This document shows, in pieces, positions 38,754-47,597 of a stretch of DNA of 64,000 nt (the first letter of the stretch is position 1; the number at the start of each line of letters is the position of its first letter). This DNA comes from Archangium gephyra (GTDB lineage: Bacteria > Myxococcota > Myxococcia > Myxococcales > Myxococcaceae), in NCBI RefSeq assembly GCF_001027285.1, contig NZ_CP011509.1, positions 3,914,501 to 3,978,500 on the forward strand, in the 5' to 3' direction. Under the pieces are notes generated by a model. That model saw only the letters and a program-made list of their open reading frames with translations. It made no database searches and was not told the origin of the DNA. Both the position numbers and the translations under genes were made by a program.

Positions 38754-40829
38754 TCAGTGCCGGGCGCTTCGGGACTTGCGCACCTTGGGCGGCACGGGCG
38801 CCACTGGAATGGGCTCGTGCCCGGCGGCGCGCGCCATCAGGCAGATCTCCACCACCTTGGGCCCGAAGCGCTCCCAGCGGCTCTCCCCCGTGCCCTTCAC
38901 CGTGAGGAACGACTCCCGATCGATGGGCAGCGCGGCGGCGAGCCCTCGCAGCGTCTCGTCATTGAAGATGATGAAGGGCGGCACCTCGAGATCCCTCGCG
39001 AGTTCCTTGCGCCAGCGGCGCAGCTCGGTGGCGGCCAGCTCGCTGTAGCCGTCGGGGCGCCCGGGGGCCAGGGTCGGCGTGGCGCGGGGCGCGGTGGCGG
39101 AACGGTCGAGCCCCTCCAGGCGCTTGAGCCGGCCGCCGGCGCACGTGTCACAGTTGCCGCACGTGGCCTCCACGTCCTTCTGCCCGAAATACTGGAGGAT
39201 GAAGGCCCGCCGGCATTTCTTCGTGTAGGCGTAGTCCGTCATCTGCTTGAGGTGCAGCAGCGAGCGCCGCTCCTGCTCGCGCACCTTGCTCAGGTCCACG
39301 CCCAGCTCGCGGAAGGGCACCGTCGACAGCGCGCGGATGGTGCGTCCGGAGAAGGGCCGGCGCACCTGCAGCGCTCCGGCCCGCTCCAGCAGCTTGAGCG
39401 CGTGTTGAATCTCGTCGCCCGACAGTCCCGTGCGCCGCGCGAGGATGGGCAACTCGGTGGTGGCCGAGCGCCCCACCGGGAACGTCTCCAGCAGCGAGGC
39501 CAGCAGGCGCCTCGCATCCGGGGCATGGGGCTGCGCGCCCGGCGCCTTCTCCGTCAGGGTGATGCCGTACTCGCCCTCGCCCCGGCTGCCACGCTCAATC
39601 TTCCCCTCGCGCTCCAGGATGCGCAGCGCGGCGGAGATCTCGAACTCGCTCGCGCCCGCCTGGGCCGCCAGCACGTGCTGGCCCTTGTCGTACTCGGGCA
39701 CGGAGCGCAGCACGTTCCACAGGTCCGAGAGCACCGCCTCCGAGGGGTGGTTGCTCTCGATGAGCCGCTCCTGCGTGTACACGTCCGCGTGGTTGAAGAG
39801 CAGCGCGGCGAAGGCCGGCCCCCGGTCACGGCCCGCGCGGCCGATCTCCTGGTAGTACGCCTCCACCGCCTTGGGGATGTTGGCGTGGGCGACGAAGCGG
39901 ATGTCCGGCTTGTCGATGCCCATGCCGAAGGCGTTGGTGGCCACCGCCACCGCCTCCTTGGCGGACATGAAGTCATCCTGGGCCCGGCGCCGCGCGTCGT
40001 CGTCCATGCCCGCGTGGTAGAGGATGGCGTTCACCTTGCGCTCCAGCAGCGCCGAGTGCGTGTTCTCCGCCGACTTGCGCGTGGAGCAGTAGATGATGCC
40101 GCTGCCGCCGCCCAGGGACGCGAGCCCCGCGCAGGCCCGGCGCTTCTCCTCGTCCCCGCTCACCTGGAACACCTCCAGGAAGAGGTTGGGCCGGTCAAAG
40201 CCCTCGGCGAACACCTGTGGGTCTTTCATCAGCAGGGAGCGGACGATGTCGTCACGCACCTCGGGCGTCGCGGTGGCGGTGAGAGCCACGGTGCGCGGCG
40301 GACGCAGGCGCTTGCGCACCTGGCCCAGCTGCGCGTAGTCCGGCCGGAAGTCATGGCCCCACTGGGAGATACAGTGGGCCTCGTCGATGGCGAGCAGCTC
40401 CACCCCCACCTGGCTCAGCGCGTCCAGGAAGCTGGGGCTGCGGAAGCGCTCGGGCGCCACGTAGACGAGCTTGAACTCGCCGGCCCGCATGCGGCGGATG
40501 CGGTCCGCCCGCTCCAGGTCCGACAGGGACGAGTTGATGAACGTGGCGGAGATGCCGCGGCCCGTGAGCTGCTCCACCTGATCCTTCATCAGCGCGATGA
40601 GCGGGGAGATGACGAGCGTCACCCCGGGCAGCAGCACGGCGGGCAGCTGGTAGCACAGGCTCTTCCCCGCGCCCGTGGGCATGACCACCACGGTGTTGCG
40701 TCCGCTCAGCACGGAGCTGATGACCTGGGCCTGCCCCGGCCTGAACTCGCTCAGGCCGAAATGACGGACCAGTCCCTCCTGGGCTTGCTCGTAGTGGGGG
40801 AGGGCCTCCGGCATCCGCCGCATATTCAC
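38754..40829 (-). CDS. recQ: ATP-dependent DNA helicase RecQ
   Basis: A 691-residue RecQ. It has an N-terminal FGLSEFRPGQAQVI, Walker A MPTGAGKS, DEAH box (AIDEAHCISQWGHDFRP), the helicase C domain with the arginine finger (QEIGRAGRDRG), a zinc-binding RQC (CRRAFILQYFGQ...CGNCDTC) and a C-terminal HRDC domain (RRWRKELARDLEVPPFIIFND). It unwinds 3'-5' for recombination and fork repair. GTG 40829 overlaps the stop of the upstream DUF3006-like gene; ATG 40823 is an alternative start. It forms a radC-DUF3006-recQ run on the minus strand. Confidence 0.96.
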   Translation of the reverse strand: MNMRRMPEALPHYEQAQEGLVRHFGLSEFRPGQAQVISSVLSGRNTVVVMPTGAGKSLCYQLPAVLLPGVTLVISPLIALMKDQVEQLTGRGISATFINSSLSDLERADRIRRMRAGEFKLVYVAPERFRSPSFLDALSQVGVELLAIDEAHCISQWGHDFRPDYAQLGQVRKRLRPPRTVALTATATPEVRDDIVRSLLMKDPQVFAEGFDRPNLFLEVFQVSGDEEKRRACAGLASLGGGSGIIYCSTRKSAENTHSALLERKVNAILYHAGMDDDARRRAQDDFMSAKEAVAVATNAFGMGIDKPDIRFVAHANIPKAVEAYYQEIGRAGRDRGPAFAALLFNHADVYTQERLIESNHPSEAVLSDLWNVLRSVPEYDKGQHVLAAQAGASEFEISAALRILEREGKIERGSRGEGEYGITLTEKAPGAQPHAPDARRLLASLLETFPVGRSATTELPILARRTGLSGDEIQHALKLLERAGALQVRRPFSGRTIRALSTVPFRELGVDLSKVREQERRSLLHLKQMTDYAYTKKCRRAFILQYFGQKDVEATCGNCDTCAGGRLKRLEGLDRSATAPRATPTLAPGRPDGYSELAATELRRWRKELARDLEVPPFIIFNDETLRGLAAALPIDRESFLTVKGTGESRWERFGPKVVEICLMARAAGHEPIPVAPVPPKVRKSRSARH

Positions 40830-41164
40830 CGTTCCTTATCGGCCGTCAACGACCCAGAAGCTCCTGAGGACAGATCCAGCCCGTCAGGTACCGGGACGGC
40901 CAGGCGTGCCCGCCACTCGGCGACCTCGCGCGCCAGCCGGGCACCTGCCTCGGCGTCCAGGCGGCCGTCCCTCACCACGTCTCCTTCCCGTGCCCCCGGG
41001 GGAAGGGTGGCGCGCGGCACCGTGCGGGCCTTGCCGCCGCCCACGGGCACCACCTGCGCCACCTCGTCCTCCAGCACCTCCACCTGCACGGCCCCACCCG
41101 CCCCACCGCACGCCACAACACCCAATGCCCCCAGCATCATCCACGCTCTCCCACCATGCTCCAT
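40826..41164 (-). CDS. Small DUF3006-like lipoprotein
   Basis: A 112-residue protein. From ATG 41164 the N-terminus (MEHGGRAWMMLGALGVVACGG) reads as a short lipoprotein signal ending at Cys19. ATG 41140 overlaps the radC stop as ATGA but would leave a signal peptide without a basic region. The rest (VEVLEDEVAQVVPVGGGKARTVPRATLPPGAREGDVV...EAGARLAREVAEWRARL) matches the DUF3006 pattern of a short beta domain followed by a charged helix. The function is unknown. It is coupled to recQ (4-bp overlap). Confidence 0.7.
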   Translation of the reverse strand: MEHGGRAWMMLGALGVVACGGAGGAVQVEVLEDEVAQVVPVGGGKARTVPRATLPPGAREGDVVRDGRLDAEAGARLAREVAEWRARLAVPVPDGLDLSSGASGSLTADKER

Positions 41165-41910
41165 GGCCCTCGGGTCTCCCCGCCCAGCAGCGGCAGCTCA
41201 CCCCGCTCCAGCAGCGAGGTGTACGTCCCATCTCCAATCACCACGTGATCCAACACCTTGATGCCCAGCACCCGGCCCGCCTCGATGAGCTGGGCGGTGA
41301 GGCCCAGGTCCTGTCCTGACGGCTCCGGGTCCCCCGAGGGGTGGTTGTGCGCCAGCACGATGGCCGAGGCCCGCGAGGTGATGGCCGCGGCGAACACCTC
41401 GCGTGGATCCACCGGGCAGGAGTTGATGGTGCCCTCGGCCACGCGGGCGTCGTGCAGCAGCACGTTGCGCGCGTTGAAGCACAGCACGTGGAACACCTCG
41501 CGCCGCAGCGCGCTCAGGTTGGGCGCCAGGTACGCGGAGATCTCCTTCGGGGTGCGCAGGCGGGGCCGCCGCTCGGTGACACGCTGGGCGCGGCGTCCCA
41601 GCTCCAGCGCCGCCATCACCTGCGCCGTGCGCCCCGGCCCCATTCCCGGGTGCGCGCACAGCTCCCTCGGATCCCTCTGCACCAGCTGCTTGAGTCCCCC
41701 TCGCGTGGCGAGCAGGGCCTCCGCCAGCGCCCGCGTGCGCGCTCCCGAGCCCAGCAACACGGACAACAGCTCCGGATCGGTGAGGGCCGCCGCCCCCAAC
41801 CGGAAGAGGCGCTCCCGGGGGCTCTCCGCCTCCGGAAGCTTCTCCCTCACCGATCCTTCGCCCGCGGACTCCTCCCACCCCACCGTCACCACCGCCGCCG
41901 TCCTGTCCAT
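41137..41910 (-). CDS. radC: RadC family JAB/MPN-domain protein
   Basis: A 257-residue protein. The N-terminal UPF0758 helix-hairpin-helix part (PRERLFRLGAAALTDPELLSVLLGSG...LCAHPGMGPGRTAQVMAALELGRR) precedes the JAB metalloprotease-like core. The metal motif is HNHPSGDPEPSGQD, with the upstream Glu in VAEGTINSCPVDPREVF. Despite the name, a direct role in radiation repair is doubtful for the family. ATG 41910 (MDRTAAVVTVGWEES) is chosen because longer in-frame starts add a low-complexity basic stretch. It is the first gene of the radC-DUF3006-recQ run. Confidence 0.9.
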   Translation of the reverse strand: MDRTAAVVTVGWEESAGEGSVREKLPEAESPRERLFRLGAAALTDPELLSVLLGSGARTRALAEALLATRGGLKQLVQRDPRELCAHPGMGPGRTAQVMAALELGRRAQRVTERRPRLRTPKEISAYLAPNLSALRREVFHVLCFNARNVLLHDARVAEGTINSCPVDPREVFAAAITSRASAIVLAHNHPSGDPEPSGQDLGLTAQLIEAGRVLGIKVLDHVVIGDGTYTSLLERGELPLLGGETRGPWSMVGERG

Positions 41911-42180
41911 CCCGCCCTCCGTCCGCGTCACGGACTTCTCACCGCACCGCCACCCTCGCCGCCCGCCCACCATCCCGCCCTTCATCCGTGCCGGGCGGTA
42001 GAGCAACGCGCGTGCCGACGGGGTTTCCCTCGGGAGGCACCCGACACAACCGTCTCATGGTGTGTGGAGCGGCCTACAGTCGAGACGGGGAAGATTGGCG
42101 GGCCCCTGCGCATCGTGTCACGTCAGGACGCCGCGAGCCGTCCGTGTGCGGGGACGCTGACCGCGCGAGGAGATCGTCCG

Positions 42181-42615
42181 ATGCTCACCCATTCCGTACC
42201 GATGAATGAACGCCTGTGGGGGCTCTACCCCTGGCACGGGCAATCCGAGTCCGAGCGCCGTCTCATCCATCCCGAGGACCTCGAGCGGCTGACGGCCCTG
42301 TGGCCCTACTGCAAGGTGCTGGAGCGGCTCGGGGAGGCCACGGAGCAGGGCTTCATCCTGTTGCGCTACGCCGAGAGCATCTTCCGCGTCCGGCCCGAGC
42401 TCTTCCAGCCCGTCTCCGCGCCCGCCTTCGACTTCGGCGGCGAGGTGCGGCTGCGCAAGGACACCGGGCGCACCGGCGTCATCGCCGCCATCTACTGGCA
42501 CTACAAGCAGGCCCGGCCCTTCTTCCTCCTCCGGCTCGGAACGAAGCGCCCCCTCAAGCGCTACTTCGCCGAGGAGCTCCTGCCCCGCTCGGCCCCCCTG
42601 TCTCCGTGTGCCTGA
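42181..42615 (+). CDS. Small soluble protein of an uncharacterised family
   Basis: A 144-residue protein with no signal or membrane segments. It contains LWGLYPWHGQSESERRLIHPEDLERLTALWPYCKVLERLGE and a basic C-terminal half (EVRLRKDTGRTGVIAAIYWHYKQARPFFLLRLGTKRPLKRYF). The GLYPW...HPxDLE wording resembles a widespread DUF family (possibly DUF6960), but I am not certain. ATG 42181 follows AGGAGATCGTCCG, a good ribosome binding site. It is convergent with the diguanylate cyclase gene. Confidence 0.65.
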   Translation: MLTHSVPMNERLWGLYPWHGQSESERRLIHPEDLERLTALWPYCKVLERLGEATEQGFILLRYAESIFRVRPELFQPVSAPAFDFGGEVRLRKDTGRTGVIAAIYWHYKQARPFFLLRLGTKRPLKRYFAEELLPRSAPLSPCA

Positions 42616-42621
42616 GCCGGC

Positions 42622-44682
42622 TCAGCGCTCGATGCGGTTGCCGCCCTGGGCCTTGGCCCGGTACAGCCGCTCGTCCGCCGCGCGCAGCAGGGACTCCACG
42701 TCGGTGCCGTCCTGGGGCGCCACCGCGAGCCCCGCGCTGAAGGTGACCCGGAAGTGCTCGCCCTTGTCGCCCTCGAAGTCGGCCTGCGCCAGCTCCGCCG
42801 CCATGCGCGCCAGGATGTCCCGCGCCCCCTCCGCCTGCGCCCCCACCAGGGCCACCACGAACTCCTCGCCTCCCCACCGGCACTGCAGGTCCTCCTTGCG
42901 GAAGCGCGAGGCCAGCAGCCGCCCCATCTGCATCAGCACCCGGTCTCCCGCCAGGTGGCCGTGCGTGTCGTTCACCTTCTTGAAACGGTCCACGTCCAGG
43001 AAGCCCAGCGCCAGGGACCTGCCCGTCCGCTGCGCCTCGGCCAGCCGCGCGCGCACGGCCTCCAGGAAGGGGCGGCGCAGCAGCAGGCCCGTGAGGGCAT
43101 CCCGCTCGGTCCGCTCGCGCGCCAGCCGCGCCCGCTCCAGCCGCGACTGCACCCGGGCCCGCAGCTCCTCGCGCAGCACCGGCTTGGCCAGGTAGTCGTC
43201 CGCTCCCGCCTGGAAGGCCGCCACCCGGAAGTCCACCCCCGTGTGCGCGGTGATGAAGAGGACGGGCAGTGCCTGCCACTCGGGCATGGAGCGCACGATG
43301 CGGCACAGGTCGAAGCCGCTCGGCCCCGGCATCTCCACGTCCAGCAGCAGCAGGTCCGGCCGGTGCTCGGCCAGCGCGTCCACCAGGCGGTAGGAGTCTC
43401 CCAGTCCCACCACCTCCACCTGCGGGCTCGTCAGCGCCACGCTGAGGGTGCGCACCGCTTCCGGATCATCATCCACCACCAGCACCCGCGCGCGCTCCGG
43501 ACGCCGGACGGCCACCATCCGCTCCACCGCCTCCGCCAGCTCCAGCGCGGAGAAGGGCCGCGACAGGTAGAGCGACGCGCCCGCGTGGATCGCCGCCATG
43601 CGGTAGGTGACATCTCCCCCCGCGCCGAAGAAGGCCAGCGGCAGCGTCCGCAGCTCCTCCAGGGCGCGCAGCCGCTCCGCCACGGCGAAGCCTCCCTCCT
43701 CGCCGCCCACGTCCACGTGCACCAGCGCTCCATCCAGCCGCTGCTGCCGCGCCACCTTCATCGCCTCGTCCGCGCCGTGCGCCGTCACCACGCGCACCAG
43801 CCGGTCCTTCCCCATCCGCTCCACCTCGGCCAGCCACGCCGCGTCGTCGTCCACCACCAGCACCGTGCCTCGGGGCTCCACCTCCACGGCCGAGCCCTTC
43901 GCCGGCCCGGCACCCGGCGCCGGAGCGGGCGCGCTGCCCCGCGCGTTGCCGGGTGTCGCGTTCCGGACGGCCGTGGCCAGCGCCTGCCGCGCCGCCTCCA
44001 GGGCCCCCCAGTCCGGGGCCGCCTTGGCGTCCCGGGCCGGCCGCAGCAGCACCTCCAGGTGCCGTGCCGCGCCGCTCACCGCGTGGAAGCCGTAGGAGCC
44101 CGCCGTCCCATGCAGCTTGTGGGCGAGCTCGAAGGCCGCCTCCAGGCCTTCCTTGCTTCCGGCCCGCGCCCGCTCCATCGCCCCCGTCAGCTCCCGCAGC
44201 TTGTCCTCCAGGCGCGCTCCGTACTCGGCGCACAGCGTCCGGAAGGTGGCGTCCAGGTCGTCCGCGGAGTCCTGGCTCTCGGCCAGCGCCGCGGGGGGCG
44301 GGGGAGGGGGCCTCGCCACCAGCATCTGCTCCAACCAGAGGAGCAGCTCCTGGGGCGTGTAGGGCTTGTGCAGCACGCGCGACACCTTGAGCTGGCGCGT
44401 GAGGTGATCGTGGCTCTTGAGATCCTTCCAGAAGGCCGAGGCGAAGAGGATGGGCAGCGCGGGGTGCTGCTGGCGCAGCTCCTGGATGAAGTCCGTTCCC
44501 ATCATCCCCGGCAGCAGGCCGTCCACGACGGCGGCATCCACCCGGATGCAGGCCATCACCGTGCGCGCTTCCTTCACGGTGCGGGCCGTCTCCACCTCGT
44601 ACCCCCGCTCGCGCAGGTAGGCGGAGACGAGCGATTGCAGATCCTGATCATCCTCGAGGAAGAGGATGGTTCCCCGGCTCAT
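42622..44682 (-). CDS. Multi-receiver diguanylate cyclase (REC-Hpt-REC-REC-GGDEF)
   Basis: A 686-residue response regulator. REC1 (~1-125, phospho-Asp in AAVVDGLLPGMMG) is followed by an Hpt domain (~155-245, His in AHKLHGTAGSYGF), REC2 (~275-390, ALVHVDVGG), REC3 (~395-510, LLLLDVEMPGPSG) and a GGDEF domain (~515-686). The active-site signature is WGGEEF, and an inhibitory I-site R-K-E-D lies exactly five residues before it, so c-di-GMP synthesis with product inhibition is expected. An internal phosphorelay through the Hpt is possible. It is the last gene of a four-gene signalling operon; its ATG overlaps the stop of the hybrid kinase by 4 bp. Confidence 0.93.
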   Translation of the reverse strand: MSRGTILFLEDDQDLQSLVSAYLRERGYEVETARTVKEARTVMACIRVDAAVVDGLLPGMMGTDFIQELRQQHPALPILFASAFWKDLKSHDHLTRQLKVSRVLHKPYTPQELLLWLEQMLVARPPPPPPAALAESQDSADDLDATFRTLCAEYGARLEDKLRELTGAMERARAGSKEGLEAAFELAHKLHGTAGSYGFHAVSGAARHLEVLLRPARDAKAAPDWGALEAARQALATAVRNATPGNARGSAPAPAPGAGPAKGSAVEVEPRGTVLVVDDDAAWLAEVERMGKDRLVRVVTAHGADEAMKVARQQRLDGALVHVDVGGEEGGFAVAERLRALEELRTLPLAFFGAGGDVTYRMAAIHAGASLYLSRPFSALELAEAVERMVAVRRPERARVLVVDDDPEAVRTLSVALTSPQVEVVGLGDSYRLVDALAEHRPDLLLLDVEMPGPSGFDLCRIVRSMPEWQALPVLFITAHTGVDFRVAAFQAGADDYLAKPVLREELRARVQSRLERARLARERTERDALTGLLLRRPFLEAVRARLAEAQRTGRSLALGFLDVDRFKKVNDTHGHLAGDRVLMQMGRLLASRFRKEDLQCRWGGEEFVVALVGAQAEGARDILARMAAELAQADFEGDKGEHFRVTFSAGLAVAPQDGTDVESLLRAADERLYRAKAQGGNRIER

Positions 44683-47213
44683 GGGAGCTCCTGTCGCGGC
44701 GCCTCGCCGCCATCCTTGTGGGCCAGCAGCCCGTTGAGCAGCTCCCTCACGGAGACGAGCAACTCGTCCTCGGACGTGCGCGCCTTGGTGAGGTGGCGGG
44801 TGATGCCCAGCGACAGCTGGCGCTGATCCCCGGACGACAGCTCGCGCCCGGTGAAGACGATGAGCGGCGTGCCGCGGCCCTTGCCCTGGCGGAGGATGTC
44901 CACCACCTCGAAGCCATCCAGCCGGGGCAGGCCCACGTCCAGGACGATGAGATCCGGCGGCGTGGTGCGTGCCAGCGCCACCGCGCTCTCGCCGTCCTCG
45001 GCCTCGTAGCAGGCCACCCCCAGCCGCTCCAGTTGGGCGCGCAGCACCTGGCGCGTGCTCACGTCGTCGTCCACGATGAGCACCCGCGCCTGGCCCGGCC
45101 GGCGGATGGCGTGGCGCAGCGACAGCAGGAAGCGTTGCTCGTCGAAGGGCTTCTGCATCCAGTCCACCAGCAGCGGCTGGACGACACCCTCCTCCTGCGG
45201 CGAGCGCCCCGACAGCATCAGCACCGGCATCTCACGGGTGCGCGGCTCCTCACGCAGCTTGCGGACGAGCTCCAGCCCGCTGCCGTCCGGGCCCTGCGCG
45301 TCCAGCACGAGCAGGTCCGGTGCGCCCACCTCGATGAGCTTCTCCGCCTCTTCCACCGAGGGGCTGCGCAGCACGCGGTAGCCCTCGTGGGTGAGCAGGC
45401 CGCGCAGCAGGCCGGACAGCTCCGAGTCCGTCGTCACCACGAGGATGGTGTAGCGCGACTCGTCCATCACCACGGAGTTGCTGCCCGAGCCCAGGCGCAG
45501 CGCCGTCAGCGAGAAGGTGAAGGTGGCGCCGTGGCCCGGCTCGCTGTGCACCTCGATGCGGCCGCCGTGCTGCTCGACGATGGCCTGGGAGATGGCCAGG
45601 CCCAGGCCGGTGCCGCCCTTGGTGCGCGTGTCCGAGCTGTCCAGCTGCTGGAACTTGCCGAAGAGCCGGGCGCGTTGATCCAGGGGGATGCCCGGCCCCT
45701 GGTCCACCACGGAGAAGCGCACCTGGCCGCGCGCGTCCCGGGCGGCCCGCACCTCCACCTGGCTGTCCGGAGGGGAGAACTTGATGGCGTTGGAGACGAG
45801 GTTGGTGAGCACCTGGATGAGCCGGTCCCGGTCCGCCCGCACCGGGCCCGCCCCCGCCGCCTCGGCGTGCAGGCGCACCCGCGCCGCGTCCGCCATGGCC
45901 TGGACTCCACTGAAGGTGGCCTCGATGACCTCGGCCGTCTCCACCGACTGGAGCTTCAGCTCCAGCTTGCCGGACTCGATCTTCTCGAGGTCGAGGATGT
46001 CGTTGATGAGGCGGATGAGGCGCTCGGTGTTGGTGCGGGCGATGCGCACCATGTCCTGGGCCTGGGCGGGCAGCTCGCCCAGGATGCCGCCCTCCAGCAG
46101 GCCGAGCGAGCCACGGATGGAGGTGAGGGGCGTGCGCAGCTCATGGCTGACGGTGGAGACGAACTCGTTCTTCAGCCGCTCCACCTCGCGGCGCTCGGTG
46201 ATGTCGCGCACGTAGGAGGTGAAGCGCGCGGGGCCCTCGCTGCGCACGCGCAGGACGGTGAGCTCGGCGGGGAAGGTGCCGCCATCCGCGCGCAGGCCCT
46301 GCAGCTCCAGGCGGGTGGCACGGCCCGGAGCGGCATCGGCCCGGAGCGCGCGGGCCACCATGCCGCGCTGCTCGGCCTTCACGGTGGCGGCCAGGGCCAG
46401 GGAGACGAAGTCCCGGCCCAGCGCCTGGGGCCGCGGCAGCCGGAAGATGTGCTCGGCGGCGGGGTTGAACTCCAGGATGCGGCCCGCCTCGTCCAGGGAG
46501 ATGATGCCGTCGAGCGAGCTCTCCAGGATGGCCGCCTTGCGGGCCTCGCTCTCGCGCAGCTCCATGTTGGCGGTGGACAGGGCGGTGGTGCGCTCCTCCA
46601 CCCGGGCTTCCAGCTGCGCGTTGAGCGTGTCGAGCGCGGCACCCGTGCGCGCCAGCCGCACCAGCACCGCCAGCACGAAGGCGACGAGCAGCAGCGAGAA
46701 GGCGAAGAGGATGATGCGGAAGCGCTCGGCGCGCGACAGCGCCCCCTCGTAGAGCTGGAGATAGGTGGTGATGAGCCGCTCGGCCTCGGGGCTGGCGGGG
46801 CTGTCCAGCAGCTGCCGGAGCGTGGCCTCCGCCTGGTCCGCCCCTTGCGCCTGGAGGCGCACCAGCAGGACCTCCTCGTCCGCCAGGGCGCGCAGGTAGT
46901 CGTCCAACACGGCGCCCAGCGTCTGGCGCTCCGGCTCCTTGAGGAACGAGGGGAAGGCGCGCAGCTCCTCCGCCCTCGCGCGCAGCGCGGCGAGCTCCTC
47001 GCGCGGCTCGCCATGGAGCCGGGGCATGCCCACGTGGGCACGCAGGATGTCCTGCTCCATCTCCGCGCTCAGGACGCGGAGCTGGCGCAGCCGGGTACGG
47101 TAGTCGTCATGCTCGCCGGCCGGCATCGGGCGGCCCAGGGCGAAGAGCACACACAGGAGCGCGAGCGCCCCCCCGGCGAGCACCACGGAGCTTCTGGAGA
47201 GACGGGTCTTCAC
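44679..47213 (-). CDS. Hybrid histidine kinase (CHASE3-like sensor-PAS-HisKA-HATPase-REC-REC)
   Basis: An 844-residue membrane kinase. TM1 (VVLAGGALALLCVLFAL) and TM2 (FRIILFAFSLLLVAFVLAVLV, ~165-188) flank a helical periplasmic sensor of about 140 residues, CHASE3-like by pattern. Next come PAS (~225-345), HisKA (SHELRTPLTSIRGSLGLLEGG), HATPase (GGTGLGLAISQ) and two receivers. The first receiver starts VVTTDSE, so its acidic pocket is degraded although DAQGPDG keeps the acceptor Asp. The second (VDDDVSTRQ, LDVGLPRLDG) looks normal. GTG start at 47213. The DHp segment is almost identical in DNA to that of the kinase at 47.6-49.2 kb. Confidence 0.93.
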   Translation of the reverse strand: MKTRLSRSSVVLAGGALALLCVLFALGRPMPAGEHDDYRTRLRQLRVLSAEMEQDILRAHVGMPRLHGEPREELAALRARAEELRAFPSFLKEPERQTLGAVLDDYLRALADEEVLLVRLQAQGADQAEATLRQLLDSPASPEAERLITTYLQLYEGALSRAERFRIILFAFSLLLVAFVLAVLVRLARTGAALDTLNAQLEARVEERTTALSTANMELRESEARKAAILESSLDGIISLDEAGRILEFNPAAEHIFRLPRPQALGRDFVSLALAATVKAEQRGMVARALRADAAPGRATRLELQGLRADGGTFPAELTVLRVRSEGPARFTSYVRDITERREVERLKNEFVSTVSHELRTPLTSIRGSLGLLEGGILGELPAQAQDMVRIARTNTERLIRLINDILDLEKIESGKLELKLQSVETAEVIEATFSGVQAMADAARVRLHAEAAGAGPVRADRDRLIQVLTNLVSNAIKFSPPDSQVEVRAARDARGQVRFSVVDQGPGIPLDQRARLFGKFQQLDSSDTRTKGGTGLGLAISQAIVEQHGGRIEVHSEPGHGATFTFSLTALRLGSGSNSVVMDESRYTILVVTTDSELSGLLRGLLTHEGYRVLRSPSVEEAEKLIEVGAPDLLVLDAQGPDGSGLELVRKLREEPRTREMPVLMLSGRSPQEEGVVQPLLVDWMQKPFDEQRFLLSLRHAIRRPGQARVLIVDDDVSTRQVLRAQLERLGVACYEAEDGESAVALARTTPPDLIVLDVGLPRLDGFEVVDILRQGKGRGTPLIVFTGRELSSGDQRQLSLGITRHLTKARTSEDELLVSVRELLNGLLAHKDGGEAPRQELP
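45963..46199 (-). repeat. Copy 1 of a duplicated DHp-domain DNA segment
   Basis: This segment of the hybrid kinase gene matches 48115-48351 with only a small number of differences over ~235 bp, including 88 bp without a mismatch (45979-46066). The flanking PAS and HATPase regions are not similar at this level, which suggests gene conversion or domain duplication. Confidence 0.85.
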
Positions 47214-47219
47214 GGTGCC

Positions 47220-47597
47220 TCAGGTGGGCGGCAGCAGCTTCTTGATTTCGGCGGGCAGGGTCATCGGATCGAACGGCTTGCCGATGACGCCCACGGCTCC
47301 CAGCTCCAGGTAGCGCGCCACTTCCTGTTTCTGGATCTTCGCCGTCATGAAGATGACGGGCGTCTTCGCGGTGGCCTCCTGGGCACGCAACTGGCCCAGG
47401 GTGGTGGGCCCGTCCATGCCCGGCATCATCACGTCCAGGAGGATGAGATCCGGCTGCTCGGCGGCGGCCTTGGTCACGGCCTCGGCGCCCGAGGCGGCGA
47501 GCACCGTCTGCCAGCCGCCCACGCGGCTGAGGCTCAGCTGGCCGATGGTGCGGATGTCGTCCTCGTCATCCACGAGCAGAACCTTACGAATCGTCAT
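47220..47597 (-). CDS. Single-domain response regulator
   Basis: A 125-residue CheY-like receiver with the acidic pair DDED (residues 10-13), phospho-acceptor D55 (LILLDVMMPGMDG), Thr in FMTAK and Lys107 in GKPFDP. There is no output domain, so it likely relays phosphate or regulates by binding. It sits between two histidine kinase genes: its start overlaps the end of the upstream kinase gene (14 bp), and the hybrid kinase starts 6 bp downstream. Confidence 0.94.
   Translation of the reverse strand: MTIRKVLLVDDEDDIRTIGQLSLSRVGGWQTVLAASGAEAVTKAAAEQPDLILLDVMMPGMDGPTTLGQLRAQEATAKTPVIFMTAKIQKQEVARYLELGAVGVIGKPFDPMTLPAEIKKLLPPT

Noticed and set aside
42225-42245. A second sigma-54-like element (TGGCACGGGCAAT) inside the 144-residue protein gene
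   Set aside because: The -12 GC is missing at the right spacing and it lies within a coding region.
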